In this document: in pieces, positions 28,258 to 36,299 of the stretch
Layout of the letters: the number at the start of each line of letters is the position of its first letter
Numbering within the stretch: the first letter of the stretch is position 1
Assembly: GCA_964454335.1 (NCBI GenBank)
Contig: CAYVVT010000001.1
Location: 434,001 to 498,000 of the forward strand
Source of the DNA: CAYVVT01 sp964454335
Lineage (GTDB): Bacteria > Fidelibacterota > UBA8477 > JABMPR01
Reading direction: 5' to 3'
Length of the DNA stretch: 64,000 bases
Notes under the pieces: generated by a model
Database searches by the model: none
The model's input: the letters and a program-made list of their open reading frames with translations, nothing else
What the model was told of the DNA's origin: nothing
Made by a program: the position numbers and the translations under genes

Positions 28258-28665
28258 ATGGGTATATCCACCACCAAAGATCAAGATCGTGGTATCATCA
28301 TTCACAAAGTCGATGGTTCGGTAACCATTGCTGAAATACTGAATGCGATGAACCTGACGACCCGGCCTGAATTCTACGCCAAGACCACCTGGACCCTGTG
28401 GGATTTTACAGAAGCCGCACTTGATATTTTCGACCTGAAGGAGGCTAAAGAGGTCAGTCAATCCATGCAGGATCTGTCAGATCATTTCTTTGACGGTGCT
28501 GTTGCCGTGGCCGTAAGGAGCAAGCTGGAATATGGCTTCGCCAGAGTGATCACCGGCTTTGCCGGAGAGATGCCCTACGACATCAAGATCTCCCAGGATC
28601 TGCAGGAGGCTCTGACCTGGCTGCTTGAACACAAAGCCATGGCTGAAAAAAACACATCGAGCTGA
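28258..28665 (+). CDS. Hypothetical protein, 135 aa
   Basis: A soluble-looking protein of 135 residues starting at an ATG with GAGG at 28250-28253. It has an N-terminal beta-rich part (GIIIHKVDGSVTIAEIL) and alternating helix/strand afterwards, a general shape like SpoIIAA/STAS-like proteins, but no diagnostic motif that I can name. It lies 49 nt after the selenoprotein on the same strand and could be co-transcribed. The next gene is convergent. Function unknown. Confidence 0.65.
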   Translation: MGISTTKDQDRGIIIHKVDGSVTIAEILNAMNLTTRPEFYAKTTWTLWDFTEAALDIFDLKEAKEVSQSMQDLSDHFFDGAVAVAVRSKLEYGFARVITGFAGEMPYDIKISQDLQEALTWLLEHKAMAEKNTSS

Positions 28666-28712
28666 TACTGCCATCACCACCGTCGGCGGTGAGAAACATT
28701 CCGTAATCAACT

Positions 28713-29282
28713 TCAACTGGAACCAACATTAAAGATCTCAAGTGGAGGAATTGCATAGCTTTTCAGTTCCCGATCTACGTTTCTTGATCGCGGATAATAC
28801 TGATCCAGATTAGACCAGAACACATTGCTGTGATTGGGAACCTCGGTGTGAACCAATTCGTGCAGCAGAACATAATCAATGAGGTGTGAGGGCAGGATGA
28901 CAAGGGCGGCATTCAGGCTGATGGTGCCACTGCTGGAGCAGGATGCCCAGCGGCTCGATTGGCGACGAAGAGACAATCGCTTGTATGAGAATGGCGTTCC
29001 CGCGGCGAGGGTCTCCATTCGCATGAATAGTTCCTCACGGATCTCCTCGCGGGATCGTGCCGGCGTCAGCGCAATCCTTTGAAGTGTATTCTTTTCGATC
29101 TGTGCCACAGCGATCAGATGCCTTTCGAGCCAGGTCTGCCTGGATTCCAGGAACTTCTGGATCCTGGACTCGGAGAATCCCCGGGGGGCATGCACCTCGG
29201 CTCCGATGAATGGTTTTACGGTTATTCGAAGCCGGCGCAGCTTTGGTTTGATCAGGATCTTCGGGGTGGTTTTCATAGGCAT
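28713..29282 (-). CDS. YgjP-like metallopeptidase domain protein (DUF45)
   Basis: About 189 residues from the ATG at 29282; a longer form from 29363 is possible, and neither start has a good ribosome site. The zinc-protease motif is HELVHTEVPNHSNVFW, matching the HELxH...NHS..FW pattern of YgjP/DUF45 proteins related to SprT and M48. The preceding RRQSSRWASCSSSGTISLN matches the family's conserved SRWGSCS..G.I.LN block, with Ala in place of Gly. A cytoplasmic zinc protease-like role is known for the fold, but the physiological substrate is not. It meets the 135-aa hypothetical gene tail to tail. Confidence 0.82.
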   Translation of the reverse strand: MPMKTTPKILIKPKLRRLRITVKPFIGAEVHAPRGFSESRIQKFLESRQTWLERHLIAVAQIEKNTLQRIALTPARSREEIREELFMRMETLAAGTPFSYKRLSLRRQSSRWASCSSSGTISLNAALVILPSHLIDYVLLHELVHTEVPNHSNVFWSNLDQYYPRSRNVDRELKSYAIPPLEIFNVGSS

Positions 29283-29375
29283 GGAGGATAACACCGAATT
29301 TTCTGATTGGGGAGAAATTGATTGTACTTCTAAAGTTTGCAGCGAGATCGAGTGGCAATTCAACCATGTGAATCA

Positions 29376-29600
29376 GTACTTCTTTTTGATGCGCCAAAAA
29401 GAAGCAAAAGGCGCTCTTCTACAATTGACCAGGAAAGCATCTGGTGCAATCAATCAACTCATTCGCGGTAGAATTGAAACTCACCCCGGTAGTACCGGGG
29501 CTCAGACAACAATTCTGCTTCCCGCTCACTCATTGTTGACGCCCTCCGGCTGCTTCCCAAGCAGGTTTGTTTTGTTGAATGCCGGGGTGGAGATCCGGGA
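29376..29600 (+). repeat. Dispersed structured repeat, copy 8
   Basis: The first hairpin CTTCTTTTTG / CAAAAAGAAG is at about 29379-29404, followed by AGGCGCTCTTC. The 5' arm is GGAAAGCATCTGGTGC, and the inner stem GTAGAATTG pairs with CAATTCTGC. The loop starts GAAACTC and contains a perfect hairpin CCCCGGTAGTACCGGGG where copies 1-3 have GAAAC..GTTTC, then CTCAGACA. The 3' end GCTTCCCAAGCAGG is kept. It lies between two minus-strand genes, again on the plus strand. Confidence 0.8.
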
Positions 29601-29650
29601 GGTCATCCCAAGTAACCCAATGGCGGGATTCAATCTTTGAATTCAAAACG

Positions 29651-29675
29651 AAAAGGGCCAGCCACCGGCCAGCCC
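29651..29675 (-). terminator. Rho-independent terminator of the pta-nagB operon
   Basis: Read on the minus strand, GGGCTGGCC, loop GGT, GGCTGGCCC forms a nine-pair stem with two G-U pairs and is followed by TTTTCGTTTTG. It lies 26 nt after the nagB stop at 29701, the expected place for the operon's end. Confidence 0.65.
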
Positions 29676-29700
29676 CTCGCAACAAAGGAGTTCTTGCGAA

Positions 29701-30507
29701 CTAGAGAGCTATGGGTTCAAGGTTCTCTTTTTCGATATCCTTGAAATAATTGACGGTGCCGACCTTGAGTTCGTATGTGGCATCCTCGTCACAGACCACC
29801 ATGGATCTGGGGTGCAGCTGCAGAACGGAAGCTGTCCACATGTGATTGACACCTTCCTCGATCATCTTGTGCAGCGCCCGGGCCTTGCCGTGACCGTTGA
29901 CGATGAGTAGGACCTCCTTGGAATCGGTGACCGTACCAACGCCCACCGTGAGCGCCAGACGCGGAACCTTATCCGGATCATTGTCAAAGAAACGGGAATT
30001 GGCAACGCGCGTATCATAGGTAAGGGTTTTGATCCGGGTACGTGAGTACAGTGAAGAACCAGGCTCATTGAATGCGATATGGCCGTCTGGACCGATCCCG
30101 CCGAGGAAGAGCTGGATGCCGCCCATGGTATCGATCTTGCGCTCGAAACGTTTGCATTCCGCCACCAGGTCCTCAGCATTGCCGTTGAGGATGTTGATAT
30201 TCTCCTCGGGGATGCCGATCTGACTGAAAAGGTTCTGACGCATAAAGGTGTGGTAACTCTCCGGATGTCCCTCGGGGATGCCGACATATTCGTCCATGTT
30301 GAAGGTCATCACATTCTCAAAGGAAACCTTCCCCTGGTTCACCAATTTGACCATCTCCTTATATGTGCCCATGGGAGAAGAGCCGGTGGGGAGTCCCAAC
30401 ACGTAGGGATTATCCTTTGTCGGCGCATATTTATTGATCTTCCGGGCGATGTAATGCGCCGTCCACTTGCTCAAGTGGTCATAGTCGGGTTGAATGATGA
30501 GTCGCAT
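29701..30507 (-). CDS. nagB: Glucosamine-6-phosphate deaminase
   Basis: 268 residues, the usual length. It converts glucosamine-6-phosphate to fructose-6-phosphate and ammonia in the cytoplasm. The active-site residues known from E. coli NagB are at the same positions: D72 (NMDEYVG), D141 and H143 (GPDGH) and E148 (FNEPGSS). AAGGAG precedes the ATG. It is the last gene of a minus-strand operon after a DUF4954 gene, a GntR-type regulator, an acyl carrier protein, ackA and pta. nagA and a GlcNAc transporter are not in the window. A terminator follows. Confidence 0.96.
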   Translation of the reverse strand: MRLIIQPDYDHLSKWTAHYIARKINKYAPTKDNPYVLGLPTGSSPMGTYKEMVKLVNQGKVSFENVMTFNMDEYVGIPEGHPESYHTFMRQNLFSQIGIPEENINILNGNAEDLVAECKRFERKIDTMGGIQLFLGGIGPDGHIAFNEPGSSLYSRTRIKTLTYDTRVANSRFFDNDPDKVPRLALTVGVGTVTDSKEVLLIVNGHGKARALHKMIEEGVNHMWTASVLQLHPRSMVVCDEDATYELKVGTVNYFKDIEKENLEPIAL

Positions 30508-30527
30508 GTTCCACTCCTTGTTGAAAG

Positions 30528-32498
30528 CTACGAGAGCTTCTGCTGTATTGCTTGAAACCGCTCATCGAGAACAGTGATCTGTTGATGGATCCCTGCTGTG
30601 AACGCTTCATTTTCCACATTCCCCCGAACGGCTGTGAAATCAGCCTCCTTGTGACCATCGATTCCGAAGCCGGTCTGGATGACAGCACCGAATTCCTTCT
30701 CCGCATCCATGAGCACCATGTTCAGCAGTTTCCGTGAGGACTTCTGCCATTTCTCAAAGAACAGGAGTAGATCCGCTCTGGAGATACTGTTGAGATCCTG
30801 GTCATAGACCCGGGTGAATTGGTTGAGGATCCAGTTCCATTCATCCGCAGCATAGGCCGTATGCAATTCCTGGAAGCCTGCCAGCAGAGCGGATTGATCG
30901 CCGACCTCGATACTCTTGATGGTATCCAGAAGGGAACCCAGCCGATCCTGATCGCAGAGCAGTCCTGATACATCTACCCAATCCGCTTCGCCCGGTGTCG
31001 CAGTCTCATCAGGAGTGAGGGCCTGGTGAACAGTGTCCTTGTCCGACAGCAGGCGTTCAGCGATAATGTCTCCGAAATACTTATCCAGGATCATGGCGTA
31101 GTAACGACTGCAGGTCTTCAGCAGCAGGCGTTTGATGATGATCCCGTTGTGGGTGATGGCGTCCTGGCTGCGGGGTGTTTCCTGGTAGAGCTTCATCAAA
31201 GTTTCACGACCCCTGATCACCTTCTGGACTGTGTAGGGGGAAAGCACCTCGAAATGCAACTGGTCAAGTCTGTCATCATGAGCACGCCGATCACGCTGGG
31301 GCCATTTGGCGCCATCACGAAAGGTCCCTACGGTGAAATAATTCATGGCCGGAATAAGCGCTGATCTGCCGTCCTCCTCGTTCACGTAGGAGAAAGGCAT
31401 GTCGCCGGTGTCGAAATTCTGATAATGCTTGCCCATGACCACGCTGAAGGCGCCCACCCGGCTGGGCCAGAGCAGATAGGAGAAGGATCCGGTCTTGCAG
31501 CCGCGTTCTAGAATGCCCTGGTGCACCGGCCCCAGCTTGTAAAGATGGTTGCTCTGGTTGGACCCGCTGCCAGCATTGAAAAAGGAGGTCATTCCCGCAA
31601 TGAGCAAAGTTGACCGGTGATGTGTAACCGTATATGGACCGGCAAACAGGGCCACTGCCTCAGAATGGAAACCCTCAGAGTTGGCGAAGATCAGTGTATT
31701 CTCAGCGGAGAATTGCCTGCCGATGCGACAGCCCTCCCCGATGAGTGTAGCCGTCAATAGCGCGCCATCCTCAACCTGTGATCCCTGCTGGATGATGAAA
31801 TGCTTGGCGATGACACCTTCACCGACAAGTGATGGAGATTCCTTTGAGGAAACGACGCTGCCATTCTCCATAGCCTGTACGCCAGTCAACCTGGCAAAGG
31901 GTCCCACAAGCACGTCCTTCAACGAGCTGCAGTTCTGGATGATCGCATTGGCACCGATATAGGCAGTATCCGACCTCACCGAATCAGTAAATGCATCAGC
32001 AAGAGCGTTCAGTGATTTCACCAATTCCTCATCATGTCGATAGAGAGCGGTGACATATGCGATCTGAGCACTGGTCAAGGCCGTCATCTTGAGTTCACGG
32101 CCCCCGCCCTCATTCAGGGCCTCGATCTCATGCCCGTTGCCAAAGGTGGCGTCGCGGGAACATGCGATGGAGCCCACATTCTCGATGAGGACCTGGTCGG
32201 CGATCTCAAGATTGGACAGCCAGCCGGAGACATTGGAGATATGACAGTTATCCCCGAGCGAGATATTGTTCAAATTGGAATCGAAGATGCCGCAATAACG
32301 GATGACACCGTCGTCCAGATCGATCTCGCCGTCGAGACGACCTAGCCTGATGTTCCCGCGGAAAACCGTACCGGCCACACGCCGGGCATCAAAGCCTTCC
32401 GTCACCTGTACAGATTCCCAGTTGTCTGTCCAGCATCCATTCTGACGCATGAGCTTGATCTCTTCGGCAGAAAGCGGGCGGTATAGATCAGCGGGCAT
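30528..32498 (-). CDS. DUF4954 family protein (left-handed beta-helix-like)
   Basis: 656 residues. The N-terminal two thirds have repeated short turns with hexapeptide-like spacing (IGANAIIQNCSSLKDVLVG; VGEGVIAKHFIIQQGSQVED; LIGEGCRIG), as in left-handed parallel beta-helix proteins of the acyltransferase/nucleotidyltransferase type. The pattern GSGSNQSNHLYKLGPVHQGI and the KTGSFSYLLWPSRVG block match DUF4954 proteins, common in Bacteroidetes. The C-terminal part (about 540-656) is helical and probably a separate domain. Its ATG overlaps the end of the regulator gene and has AAGGAA upstream. Its place directly before nagB suggests a role in amino-sugar metabolism. The function is unknown. Confidence 0.85.
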   Translation of the reverse strand: MPADLYRPLSAEEIKLMRQNGCWTDNWESVQVTEGFDARRVAGTVFRGNIRLGRLDGEIDLDDGVIRYCGIFDSNLNNISLGDNCHISNVSGWLSNLEIADQVLIENVGSIACSRDATFGNGHEIEALNEGGGRELKMTALTSAQIAYVTALYRHDEELVKSLNALADAFTDSVRSDTAYIGANAIIQNCSSLKDVLVGPFARLTGVQAMENGSVVSSKESPSLVGEGVIAKHFIIQQGSQVEDGALLTATLIGEGCRIGRQFSAENTLIFANSEGFHSEAVALFAGPYTVTHHRSTLLIAGMTSFFNAGSGSNQSNHLYKLGPVHQGILERGCKTGSFSYLLWPSRVGAFSVVMGKHYQNFDTGDMPFSYVNEEDGRSALIPAMNYFTVGTFRDGAKWPQRDRRAHDDRLDQLHFEVLSPYTVQKVIRGRETLMKLYQETPRSQDAITHNGIIIKRLLLKTCSRYYAMILDKYFGDIIAERLLSDKDTVHQALTPDETATPGEADWVDVSGLLCDQDRLGSLLDTIKSIEVGDQSALLAGFQELHTAYAADEWNWILNQFTRVYDQDLNSISRADLLLFFEKWQKSSRKLLNMVLMDAEKEFGAVIQTGFGIDGHKEADFTAVRGNVENEAFTAGIHQQITVLDERFQAIQQKLS

Positions 32499-33282
32499 CC
32501 TGGTTCCTTTCCTTGCTGACGATGACTTTTAGTTCATAAGGTTCACCGCGATAGAATCCCTCCAGGTATTCCACGGGATTATTGTCCGTGCTGTAGGTGG
32601 TCCCACGGAGGCGCAGGATGGGATTTCGGACCTTGATATCCAGTCGCCGGGCTACTCGTTCGGTAGCCAGGCCGGGTTGGATGCTGTGATCAGCCCGGGA
32701 GACGATGACACCATGGGCATTCTCAAGATACTGATAGATGGAGGTGTCCTGGGGCATACCCTTCTTCAGCAGGTCCGCGCCATAGGTCTGGGGCAGGTAG
32801 GAGGTTTCAAGTGCAAATGGTGTATCCTCCAGAATTCTCACCCGGCGGATGAAGATCAAGGGTTCCCCGGGTTCGATTCCCAGGCCGGTGTAAGCCAGCT
32901 CGTGTTTGTCAAAGGATTCGATCTTCTTGATTTCCAGTAATTCAGAATGGGCCTCATAACCCAGGCGATCCATTTCTGCTGTAAAGCCCTCCAGCTTCAG
33001 CAGCATCTGGGTATGCGGAGCATGGTTCACAAAGGTACCTTCACCGCGACGGACGTACAGCAGCCCCTCACGGGTCAGTTCCTGCAATGCCTGCCGCACA
33101 GTCATTCTGCTGATATCGAAGGCGGAGGTGAGCTCGTTCTCAGAAGGGATCTGTTCACCCGGTTTCAGCAATGAGCTATTGATCAGGTCCTTCAGGATAT
33201 CCCGGACCTGTATGTAAAGCGGTGTGAAGGACCGTTTATCCAGGGCATAGCCCTGAAGGAGACTGGATTCAGAGGCTGTCAT
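32488..33282 (-). CDS. GntR/HutC-family regulator with UTRA domain (NagR-like)
   Basis: 264 residues from the ATG at 33282. The N-terminal winged helix (about 17-85) contains IPSENELTSAFDISRMTVRQALQEL split over two helices, followed by GEGTFV, the wing of GntR proteins. The C-terminal UTRA domain (about 105-255) binds an effector, which in the NagR/DasR branch is GlcN-6-P or GlcNAc-6-P. It sits in the operon with nagB, and a HutC-type palindrome lies before the first gene, so autoregulation of the operon by an amino-sugar phosphate is the likely role. The family is certain and the effector is inferred. Confidence 0.9.
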   Translation of the reverse strand: MTASESSLLQGYALDKRSFTPLYIQVRDILKDLINSSLLKPGEQIPSENELTSAFDISRMTVRQALQELTREGLLYVRRGEGTFVNHAPHTQMLLKLEGFTAEMDRLGYEAHSELLEIKKIESFDKHELAYTGLGIEPGEPLIFIRRVRILEDTPFALETSYLPQTYGADLLKKGMPQDTSIYQYLENAHGVIVSRADHSIQPGLATERVARRLDIKVRNPILRLRGTTYSTDNNPVEYLEGFYRGEPYELKVIVSKERNQDAR

Positions 33283-33286
33283 GACA

Positions 33287-33532
33287 TCAATGCTGTTCCT
33301 GGATGACCCGGTCAATGAAAGTGACGGCGGCCCCGACATTCTTTACAGCCAGAGCTGCATCTTCATCCATCTCGATGTCGAATTCCTCTTCAAAGGCCGC
33401 CACCAGTTCGATGGATTGCATGGAATCGGCGCCCAGATCCTCCACGAAACGGGAGTCGGCCTGGATGATGGCGGCATCGATCTTGAGCAGCTCGGCCACA
33501 ACATTCTTCAAACGTGTCTGTGTATCGGACAT
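33287..33532 (-). CDS. Acyl carrier protein
   Basis: 81 residues from the ATG at 33532. The helix II motif DLGADSMQSIELV carries the Ser that takes 4'-phosphopantetheine, and the protein is acidic as expected. It is close to standard fatty-acid ACP but stands alone, with no fab genes around it. It is packed between ackA (stop at 33534) and the GntR regulator. A role in acetyl or acyl transfer tied to pta-ackA or to the beta-helix protein DUF4954 is speculative. Confidence 0.92.
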   Translation of the reverse strand: MSDTQTRLKNVVAELLKIDAAIIQADSRFVEDLGADSMQSIELVAAFEEEFDIEMDEDAALAVKNVGAAVTFIDRVIQEQH

Positions 33533-33533
33533 T

Positions 33534-34730
33534 CTAAACCTCATTCGTCAATTGATAGGTGTCCCTGGCGATGGCCAGTTCCTCGTTGGTGGGGATCACG
33601 TAGATCCCGACTATTGAATCCTGAGTGTGCACCGAGCCCTCCCGACCTTCGCAGTCTCGGTTCAGCTGCTTATCGAGGATGATGCCCAGGCCATCCAGGT
33701 TTCCCAGGATGCGTGCGCGCATAACTGCACCACCCTCGCCGATCCCGCCGGTGAAGATGACGGCATCCACGTGATTGAGAACGGCCATATAGCCGCCGAT
33801 GTATTTGCGGACCCGATAGGCGAAGATATCCAGCGCCATGCCGGCGGCTGTATCTCCACTCCCGGCACGTTCCTCCAGATCCCGGACATCGTTGGAGCTG
33901 CCGGAAAGTCCAAGCAATCCGGACTTCTTGTTGAGAATGAGGCTGATCTCCTCACGCTTGTAGCCCTTACGCTGCAGATAGAGCAGGATCTCAGGATCCA
34001 GGTCGCCGCTACGGGTACCCATCACCAGACCCTCGAGAGGGGTCAGTCCCATGCTGGTATCAACGGAGAGTCCATTCTCAATGGCCGTGATGGAACTACC
34101 GTTCCCCAGATGACAGGTGATGACATTCACCCCGTACCTGTCATGGTCAGTGAGTTCGGCATAGCGACGTGCCACGAAACGGTGGGAGATACCATGGAAT
34201 CCATAGCGGCGGATGCGGTATTTCTCGTACAGCTCATGCGGTAGTGCGTAGCGATATGCCTTGGGCGGCAGGCTCTGATGAAAGGCGGTATCAAAACAGG
34301 CTACCTGAGGGATGTCACCGAAGATCTTGCGAGAGGTCTGAATACCGCTGAGGTTGGGTGGATTGTGCAGGGGAGCCAGATCGAAACAGGCTTCTACTCC
34401 GGCCTCCAACTCGTCGTCGATGAGTACAGATCCGGTGTAGGCCTCGCCACCGTGGACCACACGGTGGCCGCAGGCATTGACCTCTGCCAGTCCCTGCAGA
34501 ACACCCTTCTCCGCATGGGTTATCATGGCGGTGATGATCTCGAACCCGGCGGTGTAATTCTTGACAGGCATGTGATAGCTGATCTCACCACGTTTAGAAA
34601 GCTGGGAAGCCTCGGAATCATTTTTGCCGATACGCTCAATGAGACCGCTGGCCACCTGCTCCTCAGACGGCATGTCAAAGAGCCTGTACTTGATGGACGA
34701 GCTCCCGCAGTTGAAGACCAGGACCATCAT
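33534..34730 (-). CDS. ackA: Acetate kinase
   Basis: 398 residues. It interconverts acetyl phosphate plus ADP with acetate plus ATP in the cytoplasm. Typical motifs: VFNCGSSSIKYRLF at the N-terminus, HRVVHGG, CFDTAFHQ, RRYGFHGISHRF, CHLGNGSSITAI, GLTPLEGLVMGTRSGDLDP and FTGGIGEGG. Its ATG overlaps the pta stop (ATGA), so the two are coupled. Together with Pta it makes ATP from acetyl-CoA. In this operon it could also recover energy from acetate groups linked to amino-sugar breakdown. Confidence 0.97.
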   Translation of the reverse strand: MMVLVFNCGSSSIKYRLFDMPSEEQVASGLIERIGKNDSEASQLSKRGEISYHMPVKNYTAGFEIITAMITHAEKGVLQGLAEVNACGHRVVHGGEAYTGSVLIDDELEAGVEACFDLAPLHNPPNLSGIQTSRKIFGDIPQVACFDTAFHQSLPPKAYRYALPHELYEKYRIRRYGFHGISHRFVARRYAELTDHDRYGVNVITCHLGNGSSITAIENGLSVDTSMGLTPLEGLVMGTRSGDLDPEILLYLQRKGYKREEISLILNKKSGLLGLSGSSNDVRDLEERAGSGDTAAGMALDIFAYRVRKYIGGYMAVLNHVDAVIFTGGIGEGGAVMRARILGNLDGLGIILDKQLNRDCEGREGSVHTQDSIVGIYVIPTNEELAIARDTYQLTNEV

Positions 34731-35725
34731 GCGGGATCAGCTCCCTGCGCATGGACGGCGGTGATAGCACTGACGGCCACAAGATCCTGGACACTGGCGC
34801 CGCGGCTCATGTCATTCACCGGTTTGGCAAAACCCTGGAGTATGGGTCCTATCGCTTTTGCGTCGGCCATGTACTGCACAAGCTTGTAACCGATGTTGGC
34901 AGAATCCAGATCCGGAAAAACGAGTACGTTGGCCTGTCCGGCAACTGTGCTTTCCTTGACCTTCTTGGCTGCAACAGAGGGAATGATAGCGGCGTCAAGC
35001 TGGAGTTCACCGTCCATGTTGTATGCTGGACGTGCTGCTTTCGCCAGAGCCAGAGCCTCCAGGACCTTATCAACATCCGCATGGCTGGCAGATCCTTTCG
35101 TGGAGAAAGAAAGAAACGCGATCTGAGGATCGGTTCCCAGAAGCTTGCTGGCATTGTCCCCGGCTGCGACAGCTATCTCTGACAGCTGGCGTGCATCCGG
35201 TTGGATGGCAACCGCGGGATCGGCGAATACAAAAACCTTATCATCGCCCCCTTGAAAATGTGGGACGATCATGATGAAAAAACTGGATGGTGTTGACAAG
35301 CCTTGCTGGAAGCCGACAGTGAGTGTAGCCGTTTGAATGACCAGACTGGTAGCGGTCCTTATCCCGGCGACCATGCCATCGGCGTAGCCATTCCGGAGCA
35401 TCATACCCGCAAAAGACAGGGGTTTCCGCACCAGTTTATGGGCGATGGCCTCACGCATATCCCGGGAGTGGGCATAGTCCGAGGTGAATTCTGCAAGGAG
35501 TGATTCGTCATGATTGCTCTGGATGCTGAGCCCGGTGATGTCCACATCTGCCTCAGCCGCAGCTGCTTCGATATCCTCGGGGATGCCCACCAGAATCGGA
35601 TCCGCAATATTCTGATCACTGATGAGACGTGCAGCCTGAAGGATGCGGCTATCGACTGATTCCGGAAATACGATCCGCTGGGGATTTGAACCGGCCCGCT
35701 GTATGAAGGTCTGAATGATATCCAT
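34727..35725 (-). CDS. pta: Phosphate acetyltransferase
   Basis: 332 residues, the short single-domain form. It converts acetyl-CoA and phosphate to acetyl phosphate. Recognisable blocks are RIVFPESVDSRILQAA at the N-terminus, the ARPAYNMDGELQLDAA block, VLVFPDLDSANIGYKL and the C-terminal GPILQGFAKPVNDMSRGAS. AAGGAAG precedes the ATG. It is the first gene of the pta-ackA-acp-gntR-DUF4954-nagB operon. The overlapping palindromes just upstream at 35753-35773 are the likely control site. Confidence 0.95.
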   Translation of the reverse strand: MDIIQTFIQRAGSNPQRIVFPESVDSRILQAARLISDQNIADPILVGIPEDIEAAAAEADVDITGLSIQSNHDESLLAEFTSDYAHSRDMREAIAHKLVRKPLSFAGMMLRNGYADGMVAGIRTATSLVIQTATLTVGFQQGLSTPSSFFIMIVPHFQGGDDKVFVFADPAVAIQPDARQLSEIAVAAGDNASKLLGTDPQIAFLSFSTKGSASHADVDKVLEALALAKAARPAYNMDGELQLDAAIIPSVAAKKVKESTVAGQANVLVFPDLDSANIGYKLVQYMADAKAIGPILQGFAKPVNDMSRGASVQDLVAVSAITAVHAQGADPA

Positions 35726-35752
35726 GCCGCTTCCTTTTGCCTGTCAACAGCA

Positions 35753-35773
35753 CATGTTAACATGTCTAGACAA
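35753..35773. promoter_or_regulatory. Overlapping palindromes, candidate operator for the GntR/HutC regulator
   Basis: ACATGTTAACATGT (35753-35766) and TGTCTAGACA (35764-35773) are both perfect palindromes sharing three bases. The second contains GTCTAGAC, which fits the known HutC-subfamily operator pattern GT.TA.AC. They lie 28-48 nt before the pta start, and the operon encodes a HutC-type regulator. A TATAAT on the minus strand at 35831-35836 could be a -10 box, which would place the site downstream of the start of transcription. Confidence 0.65.
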
Positions 35774-36299
35774 GTTTCGAAAGCAGAACAGTGTTAGTTA
35801 ATTGTACTTTATTAACAAACGTGAGTAGGGATTATACTGATAAAATGAATGTATATAATTGATATTATGAGAATTATAGAATTCAAGGTGTGTAGGTGAG
35901 GTGCAGAATTGACTGAAAATATGCCTGGGTGCTACTCCGAAATCTATGAGGCGAGAGGAATCTCCAATCGTGTTTTCCCGAAGTAATTCTGGGCATTTCG
36001 ACTTGCCCTTCACAGCTTGACCAAAGCATCTGATCCTTCGATACAACCTGCCAACGGCGGGTTGCCCAGGATGAATTGACATCGTTAGTCCACATAAACG
36101 GAAAGGCCGCTGGGACAGCGGCCTTTTTCATGGTTCCGTAAGCTTCTGTTATAGGCTAGGCAGATAGTCTGGTAGCAGAAGTCATGGTTTCAAAGTTCCC
36201 CTGGCGATCGTCGACCTACGATCGACTCAGGTACTGGAAGTATAAGACATTCTGCAAATCCCGGATTGATCCCGGTCACCGGTCTGATCCAGATCACAT
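35774..36299. other. Intergenic, AT-rich promoter region and two hairpins
   Basis: The AT-rich part (about 35790-35885) probably holds the promoter of the pta operon on the minus strand. On the plus strand a hairpin CAACCTGCC, AAC, GGCGGGTTG lies at 36044-36064, ahead of a strong terminator-like stem at 36102-36128. Two open frames on the minus strand (35798-36131) have no motif or ribosome site and are not supported. I see no tRNA. Confidence 0.45.
36102..36128 (+). terminator. Strong terminator-like hairpin
   Basis: AAAGGCCGCTG (36102-36112) and CAGCGGCCTTT (36116-36126) pair perfectly around GGA and are followed by TT, giving a run of five T on the plus strand. The nearest gene ending in this region is on the minus strand (stop at 36300), so the stem may work in both directions or end an unannotated plus-strand RNA. 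Confidence 0.7.

Noticed and set aside
8262..29600. CRISPR array considered for the repeated blocks.
   Set aside because: Units are hundreds of bases long, irregularly spaced across 21 kb and lack spacers or cas genes.
34278..34889. A 203-codon plus-strand frame.
   Set aside because: It is antisense to the ackA-pta joint, both of which are certain genes.
35798..36131. Two minus-strand frames of 82 and 94 codons.
   Set aside because: They have no ribosome sites or motifs and lie over the promoter region and terminator hairpins.
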